From Streptomyces antibioticus (GTDB lineage Bacteria > Actinomycetota > Actinomycetes > Streptomycetales > Streptomycetaceae), in contig NZ_CM007717.1 of the NCBI RefSeq assembly GCF_002019855.1, positions 806,001 to 870,000 on the forward strand: DNA of 64,000 nucleotides. Reading direction: 5' to 3'. Made by a program: the position numbers and the translations under genes. This document shows, one piece after another, positions 52,893 through 61,467 of this stretch; position 1 is the first letter of the stretch; each line of letters opens with the position of its first letter. The notes under the pieces are model-generated. The model had not been told where the DNA came from and did no database searches. It was given only the letters and a program-made list of their open reading frames with translations.

Positions 52893-54212
52893 ATGCCCAA
52901 CACGAAGCGCCGTCGCCTCGTGGCTTCCGCCGTAGCCGTCACCCTCGGCGCCACCGCCCTCGCCGCCTGCGGCTCGTCCGACGACGACAGCGGCACCGAG
53001 TCCGGTCCGGTCTCGCTCACGTACTGGACCTGGACGCCCGGGATGGACAAGGTCGTGGACCTGTGGAACAAGGGGCCCGGGAAGAAGGCCCGGATCACCG
53101 TCACGGTGAAGAAGCAGGCGTCCGGCGACACGCTGGTCACCAAGATCCTCACCGCGCACAAGGCGGGCAAGGCCCCGGACCTGGTCCAGGCCGAGTACCA
53201 GGCGCTGCCGACCCTGGTCAGCAATGACGCGCTGGCGGACATAGCGAAGGACGTCGGCGACGCGAAGAGCAAGTTCGCCGACGGCGTCTGGCAGCAGACG
53301 ACGCTGGGCACGGACGCGGTGTACGCGGTGCCGCAGGACATCGGCCCGATGATGTTCTACTACCGCGCCGACCTCTTCGAGAAGTACGGCTTGACGGTCC
53401 CGGCGACCTGGGAGCAGTTCGCGGACACCGCCCGGGAGTTGAAGAAGAAGGCCCCCGACACCGACCTCACCACGTTCTCCGCCAACGACTCCGGACTCTT
53501 CGCGGGCCTCGCCCAGCAGGCCGGCGCCCGCTGGTGGACCACGGAGGGCCAGAAGTGGAAGGTCGGCATCAACGACGCGGCCACCCAGAAGGTCGCCGAC
53601 TTCTGGGGCGGGCTGGTCGAGGAGGGCGTGATCGACAACCAGCCGATGTACACGCCGGCCTGGAACAAGGCGCTCAACACCGGGCAGCAGATCGCCTGGG
53701 TCTCCGCCGTCTGGGCGCCCGGCACCCTCACCACCGCCGCGCCCGACACCAAGGGCAAGTGGGCCATGGCCCCGCTCCCCCAGTGGAACAACAGCGAGAA
53801 CGTGACCGGCAGTTGGGGAGGCTCCTCGACGGCCGTCACCACCGACTCCGCGCACAAGGGAGCCGCCGCCGAGTTCGCCGCCTGGCTGAACACCGACGGC
53901 GACGCCCTCAACGCCCTGGCCAAGGAGAGCGGCATCTACCCGGCCTCCACCTCCGCCCAGCTCAGCGGCGCCTTCATGACCCCGCCGGACTACTTCTCGA
54001 CGCAGGCCGACTTCTACACCCTGGCCTCCGAGATCGCGAAGACGACGGCACCCTCGGCCTGGGGCCCGAACGTCAACGTCGCCTACACCACCTTCAACGA
54101 CGCGTTCGGCGCCGCCGCCAAGAACAAGTCCGACTTCTCCGCCGCCCTGGACACCATGCAGGCGGACACCGTCGCCGACCTGAAGAAGCAGGGCTTCGAG
54201 GTCTCCGAGTGA
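52893..54212 (+). CDS. sugar ABC transporter substrate-binding lipoprotein
   Basis: 439 aa, family 1 solute-binding protein. Lipoprotein signal with ATALAACGSSDD (lipobox LAAC, Cys about residue 27). The mature part has SLTYWTWTPGMDKVVDLWNK, YAVPQDIGPMMFYYRADLFEKYG and GGSSTAVTTDSAHKGAAAEFAAWL, typical of oligosaccharide binders. Beside galactanase and beta-galactosidase, so the likely ligand is a beta-1,4-galacto-oligosaccharide. GGGGAGAG precedes the ATG. Confidence 0.92.
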   Translation: MPNTKRRRLVASAVAVTLGATALAACGSSDDDSGTESGPVSLTYWTWTPGMDKVVDLWNKGPGKKARITVTVKKQASGDTLVTKILTAHKAGKAPDLVQAEYQALPTLVSNDALADIAKDVGDAKSKFADGVWQQTTLGTDAVYAVPQDIGPMMFYYRADLFEKYGLTVPATWEQFADTARELKKKAPDTDLTTFSANDSGLFAGLAQQAGARWWTTEGQKWKVGINDAATQKVADFWGGLVEEGVIDNQPMYTPAWNKALNTGQQIAWVSAVWAPGTLTTAAPDTKGKWAMAPLPQWNNSENVTGSWGGSSTAVTTDSAHKGAAAEFAAWLNTDGDALNALAKESGIYPASTSAQLSGAFMTPPDYFSTQADFYTLASEIAKTTAPSAWGPNVNVAYTTFNDAFGAAAKNKSDFSAALDTMQADTVADLKKQGFEVSE

Positions 54213-55144
54213 CCAGCGCCCGCCGGAGGTCGTACGGGGTCAAGGGGGCCCCGTACGCCTTCCTCCTCCCCGCCACCGTTCTGTTCGCCCTGTTCTTCGC
54301 GCTGCCCATCGGCTACGCGGTGTGGCTCAGCCTCCACAAGGTGAAGGTCTCCGGGCTCGGCCTGGGGGCCGGTGCCCGCAAGGAGGTCTGGGCCGGCCTG
54401 GAGAACTACACCGACTCCCTCACCGACTCCGAACTCCTCGCCGGCGCGCTGCGCGTCCTGGGCTACGGCTGCATCGTGGTCCCGGTGATGCTGGGCCTGG
54501 CGCTGCTGTTCGCGCTGATGCTGGACTCCGAGAAGGTGCGGCTCGCGCCGTTCACCCGGCTCGCGATCTTCCTGCCGTACGCCATCCCCGGCGTGGTCGC
54601 CGCGCTGCTGTGGGGCTTCCTCTATCTGCCGAGCGTCAGCCCCTTCTACTACGTCCTCGACGCGCTCGGCCTGCCGCAGCCCGACCTGCTGGACGGCGGG
54701 CCTCTCTACGGCGCCCTGTCGAACATCGCGATCTGGGGCGGCACCGGCTTCAACATGATCGTCATCTACACCTCGCTGCGGGCGATCCCGGCCGAGGTCC
54801 ACGAGGCGGCCAAGCTGGACGGCGCCACCCCGCTCCAGACCGCGCTGCGCATCAAGATCCCGATGGTGGCGCCCTCGCTGGTGCTCACCTTCTTCTTCTC
54901 GATCATCGCGACGCTCCAGGTGTTCAACGAGCCGACGACCCTCAAGCCGCTCACCAACTCCGTGTCCACGACCTGGAGTCCGCTGATGAAGGTGTACCGG
55001 GACGCGTTCGGCACCGGGGACATCTACCGGGCGGCCGCCGAGGCCGTGATCATCGCCCTCGCCACGCTGGTGCTGTCCTTCGGCTTCCTGCGCGCCGCGA
55101 ACCGGCGGAACCGGCAGGACGCCCGCCAAGGAGGGGCACGATGA
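54209..55144 (+). CDS. sugar ABC transporter permease (MalF/GanP type)
   Basis: 311 aa, six membrane helices, first at YAFLLPATVLFALFFALPIGYAVWL. The EAA loop is EVHEAAKLDGATPLQTALRIKIP near residue 205, contacting the ATPase. GTG start overlaps the binding-protein stop (GTGA). Pairs with the next permease. Confidence 0.93.
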   Translation: MTSARRRSYGVKGAPYAFLLPATVLFALFFALPIGYAVWLSLHKVKVSGLGLGAGARKEVWAGLENYTDSLTDSELLAGALRVLGYGCIVVPVMLGLALLFALMLDSEKVRLAPFTRLAIFLPYAIPGVVAALLWGFLYLPSVSPFYYVLDALGLPQPDLLDGGPLYGALSNIAIWGGTGFNMIVIYTSLRAIPAEVHEAAKLDGATPLQTALRIKIPMVAPSLVLTFFFSIIATLQVFNEPTTLKPLTNSVSTTWSPLMKVYRDAFGTGDIYRAAAEAVIIALATLVLSFGFLRAANRRNRQDARQGGAR

Positions 55145-56046
55145 CTTCTCTCGCCGTACGCAAGGCACCCCCGGCGACCGGGGCGACGGGCGCGGCCCGG
55201 GGCCGGACGCCGCTGCGCGGCCGGATCGCGCTGGTGCCGACGGCCGTGCTGCTGCTGGGCGCGCTCTACTGCCTCCTCCCGGTGGCCTGGGTGGTGATCG
55301 CGTCCACCAAGTCCGGCAGCGAGCTGTTCTCCACCTTCACCTTCCTGCCGGGCACCGGCTTCGCCGACAACATTCGTGACCTCGGCGCCTACCGCGACGG
55401 CATCTACTGGCAGTGGATGGGCAACTCCGCCCTGTACGCCGTGCTCGGCGCGCTGCTGTCGACGTGCGTGTCCGCGGTGAGCGGCTTCGCGCTGGCCACC
55501 TACCGCTTCCGCGGCCGCGAGACGATGTTCAACATCCTGCTCGCCGGTGTGCTGATGCCGCCGATCATCCTCGCGATCCCGCAGTACCTGCTGCTCGCGC
55601 AGGCGGACCTCACGGACTCCTACTGGTCCGTGCTGCTGCCGCAGATCCTCTCCCCCTACGGCGTCTACCTCTCCCGCATCTACGCGGCCGCCGCCGTGCC
55701 GGGCGACGTGGTGGAGGCCGGCCGGATGGACGGGGCGGGCGAGTGGCGGATCTTCACGCGGATCGCGCTGCCGATGATGGTGCCCGGCATGGTGACGGTG
55801 TTCCTCTTCCAGTTCGTGGCGATCTGGAACAACTTCCTGCTGCCGTACATCATGCTCAGCGACGACGAGCGGTTCCCGCTCACGCTCGGTCTGTTCACGC
55901 TCCTCGAACAGGGCTCCAACACCCCGGCGCTCTACACGCTGGTCATCACCGGCGCCTTCCTCGCGGTCGTCCCGCTGGTGGCGCTGTTCCTGGTCGTTCA
56001 GCGCTTCTGGAGTCTGGATCTGCTGTCCGGAGCCGTAAAGTCATGA
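55141..56046 (+). CDS. sugar ABC transporter permease (MalG/GanQ type)
   Basis: 301 aa with six helices (first RIALVPTAVLLLGALYCLLPVAWVVIA) and the EAA-like loop VVEAGRMDGAGEWRIFTRIALP near residue 195. ATG overlaps the previous stop. No ATP-binding gene lies in the operon; in Streptomyces such transporters share the MsiK ATPase encoded elsewhere. Confidence 0.93.
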   Translation: MTSLAVRKAPPATGATGAARGRTPLRGRIALVPTAVLLLGALYCLLPVAWVVIASTKSGSELFSTFTFLPGTGFADNIRDLGAYRDGIYWQWMGNSALYAVLGALLSTCVSAVSGFALATYRFRGRETMFNILLAGVLMPPIILAIPQYLLLAQADLTDSYWSVLLPQILSPYGVYLSRIYAAAAVPGDVVEAGRMDGAGEWRIFTRIALPMMVPGMVTVFLFQFVAIWNNFLLPYIMLSDDERFPLTLGLFTLLEQGSNTPALYTLVITGAFLAVVPLVALFLVVQRFWSLDLLSGAVKS

Positions 56047-57077
56047 CCATGAACAAAGGTGCGGGGGGCCGCCGCAAACCGCCGACGATCCACGACGTGG
56101 CACGGGAGGCGGGGGTCTCCCGAGGCACCGTCTCCCGGGTGCTCAACGGCGGGCACTACGTCAGTCCCACCGCGCGGGAGGCGGTCGACGCCGCCATCCG
56201 CAAGACGGGTTACGTCGTGAACCGGCACGCCCGCTCCCTGATCACCGGCCGCTCCGACTCGGTGGGCTTCCTGCTGACGGAACCGCAGGAGCGGTTCTTC
56301 GAGGACCCCAACTTCAACGTCCTGCTGCGCGGTTGCACGCAGGCGCTGGCCGCCCACGACATCCCGCTGCTGCTGATGCTGGCCGGCACCGAGGACGAAC
56401 GGCGGCGCATCACGCGGTACATCACCGCGGGCCATGTCGACGGCGTCCTGCTGGTCTCCAGCCACTCCGGGGACCCGGTCGCGAGCGAGCTGCGGGAGGC
56501 GGGCGTCCCGCTGGTCGCCTGCGGCAAGCCCATCGGCATCGGCTCCAAGGTCAGCTATGTGGCCGCCGACGACCGGGACGGCGCCCGGGACATGGTGCGC
56601 CATCTGCTGGCCCGGGGCCGCCGCAGGATCGGGGTGGTCACCGGACCACTGGACACCCCGGGCGGTGTGGAACGCCTCGCCGGATACCGGGAGGTGCTCG
56701 CCGAGACCGCCACGCCCTACGACGACCGGCTCGTCGTCTCCGGCGACTACAGCCGGGCCAGCGGCGAGTCGGGCGCGGAGCGGCTGCTGGCGCAGGCCCC
56801 GGACCTGGACGCGGTGTTCGTCGCCTCCGACCTGATGGCCCAGGGGGTGCTGAGCGCGCTCCGGCGGGCGGGCCGCAGGGTGCCGGAGGACGTCGCGGTC
56901 GGCGGCTTCGACGACTCCCCCGCGGCCACGGCGGCCACCCCCTCGCTGACGACGATCCGCCAGCCCTGGGACCGGATCAGCAACGAGATGGTGCGTGTGC
57001 TGCTGGCCCAGATCGGCGGCGAGGACCCCGCGGCGGTGATCCTGCCGACGGAGCTGGTGCGGCGGGAGTCGACGTGA
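56043..57077 (+). CDS. LacI-family transcriptional regulator
   Basis: 344 aa. HTH at 15-60 (TIHDVAREAGVSRGTVSRVLNGGHYVS), then a periplasmic-binding-like effector domain (about 70-340, SVGFLLTEPQERFF to PAVILPTELVRREST). Last gene of the operon, ATG overlapping the permease stop. It most likely represses the operon through the dyad at 52778-52793 until galacto-oligosaccharides bind (inference). Confidence 0.92.
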   Translation: MTMNKGAGGRRKPPTIHDVAREAGVSRGTVSRVLNGGHYVSPTAREAVDAAIRKTGYVVNRHARSLITGRSDSVGFLLTEPQERFFEDPNFNVLLRGCTQALAAHDIPLLLMLAGTEDERRRITRYITAGHVDGVLLVSSHSGDPVASELREAGVPLVACGKPIGIGSKVSYVAADDRDGARDMVRHLLARGRRRIGVVTGPLDTPGGVERLAGYREVLAETATPYDDRLVVSGDYSRASGESGAERLLAQAPDLDAVFVASDLMAQGVLSALRRAGRRVPEDVAVGGFDDSPAATAATPSLTTIRQPWDRISNEMVRVLLAQIGGEDPAAVILPTELVRREST

Positions 57078-57225
57078 GGTGAGGGGGCGTAGGCAGGGGC
57101 GGGGGCGGGTGGCTCCCTCGGCCGTATCGGTCAGGATCGAAGAAGCGGACCCCCGCTCCCCCGCCTTAGCGTGAGATCACCGACGCGCTCGGCGCCGGAC
57201 CACGCACCGTCGAGGAGTGACCATC

Positions 57226-57579
57226 GTGACCACGACCACCGGTATCCAGACGATCATCTACCCCGTCAAGGACGTCGACCGGGCGAAGGCCCTGTTCAGC
57301 GCGCTGCTGGAGGTCGAGCCCTACGCCGACGAGCCGTACTACGTCGGTTACAAGGCCGCCGGCCAGGACGTCGGCCTCAACCCGAACGGCCACGCCCAGG
57401 GCCTGACCGGACCGGTCCCCTACTGGCACGTCTCCGACATCCGGGGCCGTCTGGCGGCCCTGGTCGAGGCGGGCGCCGAGGTGCTCCAGGACGTGCGCGA
57501 CGTCGGCAACGGCCGCCTCATCGCCGCCGTGAAGGACCCGGACGGCAACCTGGTGGGCCTGCTGGAGGACCCCTCCTGA
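57226..57579 (+). CDS. VOC-superfamily (glyoxalase/dioxygenase-like) protein
   Basis: 117 aa single-domain protein with two beta-alpha-beta-beta-beta repeats: IIYPVKDVDRAKALFSALLEVEPY and YWHVSDIRGRLAALVEAGAEVLQDVRDVGNGRLIAAVKDPDGNLVGL. Metal ligands His and Glu are not all evident, so activity is unsure. GTG at 57226 is preferred (GAGGAG eight bases upstream) over GTG 57217. The MarR gene follows on the same strand. Confidence 0.83.
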   Translation: MTTTTGIQTIIYPVKDVDRAKALFSALLEVEPYADEPYYVGYKAAGQDVGLNPNGHAQGLTGPVPYWHVSDIRGRLAALVEAGAEVLQDVRDVGNGRLIAAVKDPDGNLVGLLEDPS

Positions 57580-57614
57580 ATCTCCTTTCCCGCCGCTTCC
57601 CGCCTTTCTTGCAT

Positions 57615-57644
57615 CCGCACTAGTTGAGGACTCAACGAATGCGG
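57615..57644. promoter_or_regulatory. MarR operator candidate: GTTGAG-GA-CTCAAC within a longer dyad
   Basis: Perfect 6-bp arms at 57623-57636, flanked symmetrically by CCGCA (57615-57619) and TGCGG (57640-57644). The TTGAG-x-x-CTCAA core is typical of MarR sites. It sits 23-52 bases before the marR start, so autoregulation is likely. Confidence 0.65.
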
Positions 57645-57666
57645 AAAACGGTGTTACCGTGCGGGT

Positions 57667-58059
57667 ATGGCAGCGAAAACGGCCGGGGCGGACCTCGAGG
57701 ACCGGTGGCGGGACATCCTCTCGGTGCACGCCCGCACGATGTGCGAGATCGACCGGGTCCTGCATCCGCACGGCCTCGGCGCGAGCGACTTCGAGGTGCT
57801 CGACGTGCTCGCGTCCGAGACGCCCCGCACGGGCGACCAGTGCCGGGTCCAGGACCTCGTCGGCCGGGTACATCTGAGCCAGAGCGCCCTGTCCCGTCTG
57901 ATCGGCCGGCTGGAGAAGGAGGGCCTGGTGGAGCGGGCCGTCTGCGTCGAGGACCGGCGCGGTGTGTGGGTCGCCCTCACCGACAAGGGCCGCGACCTGC
58001 ACACCGAGGTACGGCCGCTCCAGCGGGAGGTGCTGGAACGGATGCTGGGCGCCAGGTAG
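57667..58059 (+). CDS. MarR-family transcriptional regulator
   Basis: 130 aa with helix 1 (DILSVHARTMCEIDRVLHPHGL) and the winged helix (DFEVLDVLASE ... VGRVHLSQSALSRLIGRLEKEGLVERAVCVEDRRGVWVALTDKG). The recognition helix is QSALSRLIGRLEKE. A strong inverted repeat precedes its ATG. It may also regulate the upstream VOC gene. Confidence 0.9.
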   Translation: MAAKTAGADLEDRWRDILSVHARTMCEIDRVLHPHGLGASDFEVLDVLASETPRTGDQCRVQDLVGRVHLSQSALSRLIGRLEKEGLVERAVCVEDRRGVWVALTDKGRDLHTEVRPLQREVLERMLGAR

Positions 58060-58072
58060 CGCGCCGCGCGTC

Positions 58073-58152
58073 TTCCAGGTCGGTCTCTCGGCAGGTCGGC
58101 TTCCAGGTCGGTTTCGGCAGGCCTGCTTTTAGGTCGGCCTCGGCAGGTCGGC
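58073..58152. repeat. three imperfect tandem repeats of 26-28 bases
   Basis: Units at 58073-58100, 58101-58126 and 58127-58152 share TTCCAGGTCGG...TCGGCAGGTCGGC with few changes. They fill the gap between marR and the convergent hypothetical gene and run into its stop. Looks like recent slippage amplification; no function seen. Confidence 0.75.
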
Positions 58153-58845
58153 GGCCGTGCGGCCGAGGGCCAGCCGGTCGAAGAGGGCGCCCCCGCCGTC
58201 GCTGCGCAGGGTGACACCGGCGAGCGGGAGTCTGCCGCCGGTCAGCTCCCACAGGTCCAGTCGTACGGTCGACCACTCGGCCGGGGGCCGTTCGCCCAGA
58301 CAGAGTCTGGTCAGGACCGTCTCCTCCGGCCAGCGGGAGTCCCCGGCCAGGACGGTGACGGCGAGCCCGTCCCGCCCCCGGCCGATCCTGAGGCCCATGC
58401 CGGTGGTCTCGGGTCCCGCGGCCTTCCAGGCGAACTGGAAGTGGCGGTACTGGCCCGGCTCGGGATGCTCCGCGATCACGAAGCCCCAGTCGGGCGCGAC
58501 GCGGCCGACCGGATGGACGTACGGGGCGGGGGTCTCGGTGACCGGTCCGTCGAGCCGGATCCGGGTTCTGCGGGGGCCGCGGGTGCCGTCGCGCTGGGAG
58601 ATGACCTGGTGGCGGGGGTCGGACTGCGGGGCCGGTGGTGAGTGTTCCGTGCCCGGTGCCGGCGCCGCCTGCGTCGCCGGTGTCACCTGCGTCGCCGGTG
58701 TCACCTGCGTCGCCTGTGTCGTGTGTGTCGTGTGTGAAACAACCTGCGTCGCCTGTGTCGCGTGTGGAACAACCTGACGCAACGTCCCCATCGCCCGCCC
58801 CCTCGTCATCGCCGGCCGTCGCCCCGGCCATGGCATCGTGCTCAT
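58129..58845 (-). CDS. hypothetical protein with Thr/Gln-rich repeat and a C-terminal domain
   Basis: 238 aa. Residues ~30-65 are repeats of T-Q-A-T-Q and V-T-P-A-T-Q encoded by tandem 18-base units at about 58670-58735. The C-terminal ~135 residues (DWGFVIAEHPEPGQYRHFQFAWKAAG ... LDLWELTGGRLPLAGVTLRSDGGGALFDRLALG) form an unidentified, probably beta-sandwich, domain. No signal or membrane segment. Start at the ATG 58845 (CCGGAG close by); others nearby are possible. No family recognised. Confidence 0.6.
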   Translation of the reverse strand: MSTMPWPGRRPAMTRGRAMGTLRQVVPHATQATQVVSHTTHTTQATQVTPATQVTPATQAAPAPGTEHSPPAPQSDPRHQVISQRDGTRGPRRTRIRLDGPVTETPAPYVHPVGRVAPDWGFVIAEHPEPGQYRHFQFAWKAAGPETTGMGLRIGRGRDGLAVTVLAGDSRWPEETVLTRLCLGERPPAEWSTVRLDLWELTGGRLPLAGVTLRSDGGGALFDRLALGRTAADLPRPT

Positions 58846-58872
58846 GATCTCCGGGGCGTGACGGCCGGGGCG

Positions 58873-58890
58873 ATCACCTGTTGGGGTGAT
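58873..58890. promoter_or_regulatory. inverted repeat ATCACC-N6-GGTGAT upstream of hypothetical gene
   Basis: Perfect 6-bp arms 28 bases before the start of the minus-strand gene, next to an AT-richer patch (GATATAC at about 58904). Candidate operator of an unknown regulator. Confidence 0.4.
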
Positions 58891-58945
58891 GTTCCGAATT
58901 GGCCGATATACGCCCCGGAGCACGGGACGGCGGTCAGGGCCGGGG

Positions 58946-59344
58946 TCAGCGGGCCAGCAGCGTGCGGACCCCTTCCGAGGTGAGGGTCAGCGGGTGGTCA
59001 CCGGCCCCGTCGATGCAGAGCGACAGCTCGGTGGCGGGCCACTGCGCGGCCAGCGCGCCGAGCGGCACCAGGCGGTAGCGGTCAACGCCGGGCAGCAGAC
59101 CGGCCATCTCCGGTTCGGAGGTGAACACCGGGACGACGGGCGCGCTGCCCGGCTGCTCCAGGACCGGCAGGGCCACGGTGGTCGGATCGGTGACGTCCTC
59201 GTCCACGGCGTCGTCGGGGACGGGCACGAGGACGTCGCAGTGCGCGAGCGTGTCCAGGGCCGTCGTGTCCTGCGTGTCCCGGGCCAGCGCGTCCAGCGCC
59301 CGCCGGGCGGGGTCGGGGGTGTGGTCGTGCGCGGGTGTGTGCAT
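58946..59344 (-). CDS. SseB-family protein
   Basis: 132 aa. LAHCDVLVPVPDDAVDEDVTDPTTVALPVLEQPG followed by VPVFTSEPEMAGLLPG and TELSLCIDGAGDHPLTLTSEGVRTLLAR: the SseB N-terminal fold (named after the enhanced-serine-sensitivity protein) as found in many small actinobacterial proteins. Role unknown. ATG with AGGGAA upstream. Confidence 0.75.
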   Translation of the reverse strand: MHTPAHDHTPDPARRALDALARDTQDTTALDTLAHCDVLVPVPDDAVDEDVTDPTTVALPVLEQPGSAPVVPVFTSEPEMAGLLPGVDRYRLVPLGALAAQWPATELSLCIDGAGDHPLTLTSEGVRTLLAR

Positions 59345-59596
59345 GGCGGATTCCCTGAGGTGGGGGTCGGTCGGGCCCGGGCCGGACACGTCCGTGCCGG
59401 GGCGCGGTCCCGCGACGCGTACCCGAAGGAGCCGGGGTCAATCGCCGGACCGGGTACTTCGTGCGCACCGGCGGCCCTGATCAGGGGCCGATACAGGGTG
59501 GTCGGTCGGGGTCGCGGCAGCCGACATCGGATTCCGGCCGCCCACGATGCCGTCGGGAGGCTGGTGTCGCGAGGTCGCCCACGGTCCCCGTCCGCC

Positions 59597-60430
59597 TCAC
59601 ACGTCGACGTCCGCGATCCGCAGCCCCTCCTCGCGCACGTCCCGCTGGATCAGCGCGGCGGCCGCGGCGACCTGGGCCGCCACCCGTTCCGGCCGGACCA
59701 CCTCGACGGGACCGACGACCCCCACGGCGGCCACCACGGCGCCGCCGCTGTCGCGCACCGGCACCGCGTAGCCGCCCCGCCCGGGGGCCAGGCCGCCGTG
59801 GACGACGGCGAAGCCCTCCCGGCGGACGTCGGCGAGGCGCTCCCGGAGCAGGGCGGGGCTGGTGACCGTGGCCGGGGTGTAGGCGCGCAGCGGCGCGGAG
59901 CAGACCTCGTCCCGCACGGCCCCGCGCGCGTGGGCGAGCAGCACGTGTCCGACGGCGGTGGCGTGGAGCGGGATGCGCGTGCCGGGGTCGCCGTGGCAGG
60001 AGGCCGGTTCGGGGTCGTCGGAGACGAAGGCCAGGCAGACGCTGTCCCGGCCGTCGCGGATGGCGACGGTCGCCGCGGCCGCCGTCTGCCCGTGCAGGGT
60101 GACGAGATGCGGCCGTACGGTCTCGACGAGCGCGGAGTGCGGGGCGAGGACCGCGGTCTCCCACAGCCGCAGTCCGATGCAGTAGCCGCCGTCGGGACAG
60201 CGCTCCAGGGCGCCCCAGCCGTGGAGCTTGGCGACGATGCGGTGGACGGTGGCGACGGGCAGCCCGGAACGGCGGCTGATGTCGCTCAGGGTGAGGATCC
60301 GGTTGTCCCGGTCGAAGGCGGCGAGGATGCTGAGCGTCCGGCCGACGACCGAGCGCTCCGGAGCGGCGGGGCCGGGGGTGGGTCCGGGGGTGTCGGGGCT
60401 GGTGGCGGGGCTGGTGTGGGGGGCGGTCAT
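59597..60430 (-). CDS. IclR-family transcriptional regulator
   Basis: 277 aa. HTH at about 20-75 (VVGRTLSILAAFDRDNRILTLSDISRRSGLPVATVHRIVAKLHGWGAL) and GAF-like effector domain (95-265, ATVAIRDGRDSVCLAF ... IPLHATAVGHVLLAH). Start ATG 60430 after AAGGGA; in-frame ATGs at 60472 and 60517 are possible. Divergent from an AraC regulator ahead of the gap gene. Effector unknown. Confidence 0.9.
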   Translation of the reverse strand: MTAPHTSPATSPDTPGPTPGPAAPERSVVGRTLSILAAFDRDNRILTLSDISRRSGLPVATVHRIVAKLHGWGALERCPDGGYCIGLRLWETAVLAPHSALVETVRPHLVTLHGQTAAAATVAIRDGRDSVCLAFVSDDPEPASCHGDPGTRIPLHATAVGHVLLAHARGAVRDEVCSAPLRAYTPATVTSPALLRERLADVRREGFAVVHGGLAPGRGGYAVPVRDSGGAVVAAVGVVGPVEVVRPERVAAQVAAAAALIQRDVREEGLRIADVDV

Positions 60431-60515
60431 CCCGTGCGGAGTCCCTTCGGTCGGGGCGACCAGACCTATCATTGAAGCCTCAAGTGGACAGTGAAAGGTC
60501 GATTCCGGAACATCC

Positions 60516-61409
60516 ATGGTCGATTTAGCCTCGTTACCGATCCCCGTGGTGCCCTACAGACCCGTCTGCCGGCCCGGTCTCGGTGTCGCGCTGGTGAGCC
60601 TGAGCGAGTTGCTCACCCTCACCTCCCGGAGTTTTCTCGGCAGCCCCCACCGCCTCGGCTTCCACCAGATCATGCTGGTGCGCGAGGGCCACGGGACGTA
60701 CTCCATCGATTCGGCGCCCGTGGAGTGCCGGACCGGCACCCTGCTGTGGACCCGGCCGAACCAGGTGGTCCAGTTCGTCCCGTCGGCCTCCATGGAGGCC
60801 GACATCATCATGTTCACCCCGGCGTTCCCGCTCCCCATGAAGGCGCACATGGGGATGCTCGACGATCTGCTGCGGCCCTCGCACTGGCAGCTCCGCGACT
60901 CCGAACTCGCCGCGTTCCAGCGGGTGCTGGCGATCCTTCGGGAGGAGTTCGAGCGGCCCGACCAGGGGCTCGGCGAGGACCTGCTCAAGCATCTGCTCGC
61001 CGTCGCCCTGCTCCACATCGACCAGATGTGCCGGCAGCGGCACACCGAGGCCGCCCCCGTCACCGGCGACAACGGCGAGCTGTTCCTGCGGTTCCGCCGG
61101 GAGCTGGACCGCTCGTACCGGACGACCCGGCTCGTGGCGGACTACGCGGCCGCCCTGAGCTGCAGTACGCGCGCGTTGGCGCGGGCCTGCCGGGAGGTCG
61201 CCGGCACCTCCACCAAGGACGTGATCGACGCGCGCGTGGCGCTGGAGGCGCGCCGGCTGCTGGCGCACACCGATCTGCCGATCAGCGCGATAGCGCGGCA
61301 TCTCGGGTTCACCGAGGTGACCAACTTCGGCAAGTTCTTCGTGCGGCGCGTGCACACGACACCGGGCGCCTACCGGCATGCCCGCACACCTGAGCACACC
61401 CCCGCTTGA
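60516..61409 (+). CDS. AraC-family transcriptional regulator
   Basis: 297 aa. N-terminal cupin sensor (about 20-120, HQIMLVREGHGTYSIDSAPVEC) and C-terminal double HTH (195-290, ALSCSTRALARACREVAGTSTKDVIDARVALEARRLLAHTDLPISAIARHLGFTEVTNFGKFFVRR). Ends 58 bases before gap on the same strand, so may share a transcript or control it. Confidence 0.9.
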   Translation: MVDLASLPIPVVPYRPVCRPGLGVALVSLSELLTLTSRSFLGSPHRLGFHQIMLVREGHGTYSIDSAPVECRTGTLLWTRPNQVVQFVPSASMEADIIMFTPAFPLPMKAHMGMLDDLLRPSHWQLRDSELAAFQRVLAILREEFERPDQGLGEDLLKHLLAVALLHIDQMCRQRHTEAAPVTGDNGELFLRFRRELDRSYRTTRLVADYAAALSCSTRALARACREVAGTSTKDVIDARVALEARRLLAHTDLPISAIARHLGFTEVTNFGKFFVRRVHTTPGAYRHARTPEHTPA

Positions 61410-61467
61410 ATGATCAGAACACCTTCGGGTTAGCATCTGAGCGCCACCTAGCTCGAAAGATAGGCCC

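Noticed and set aside
60503..60510. TTCCGGAA palindrome just before the AraC start, possible IclR operator
   Set aside because: Only 8 bp, overlaps what is probably the ribosome-binding site; too short to claim.
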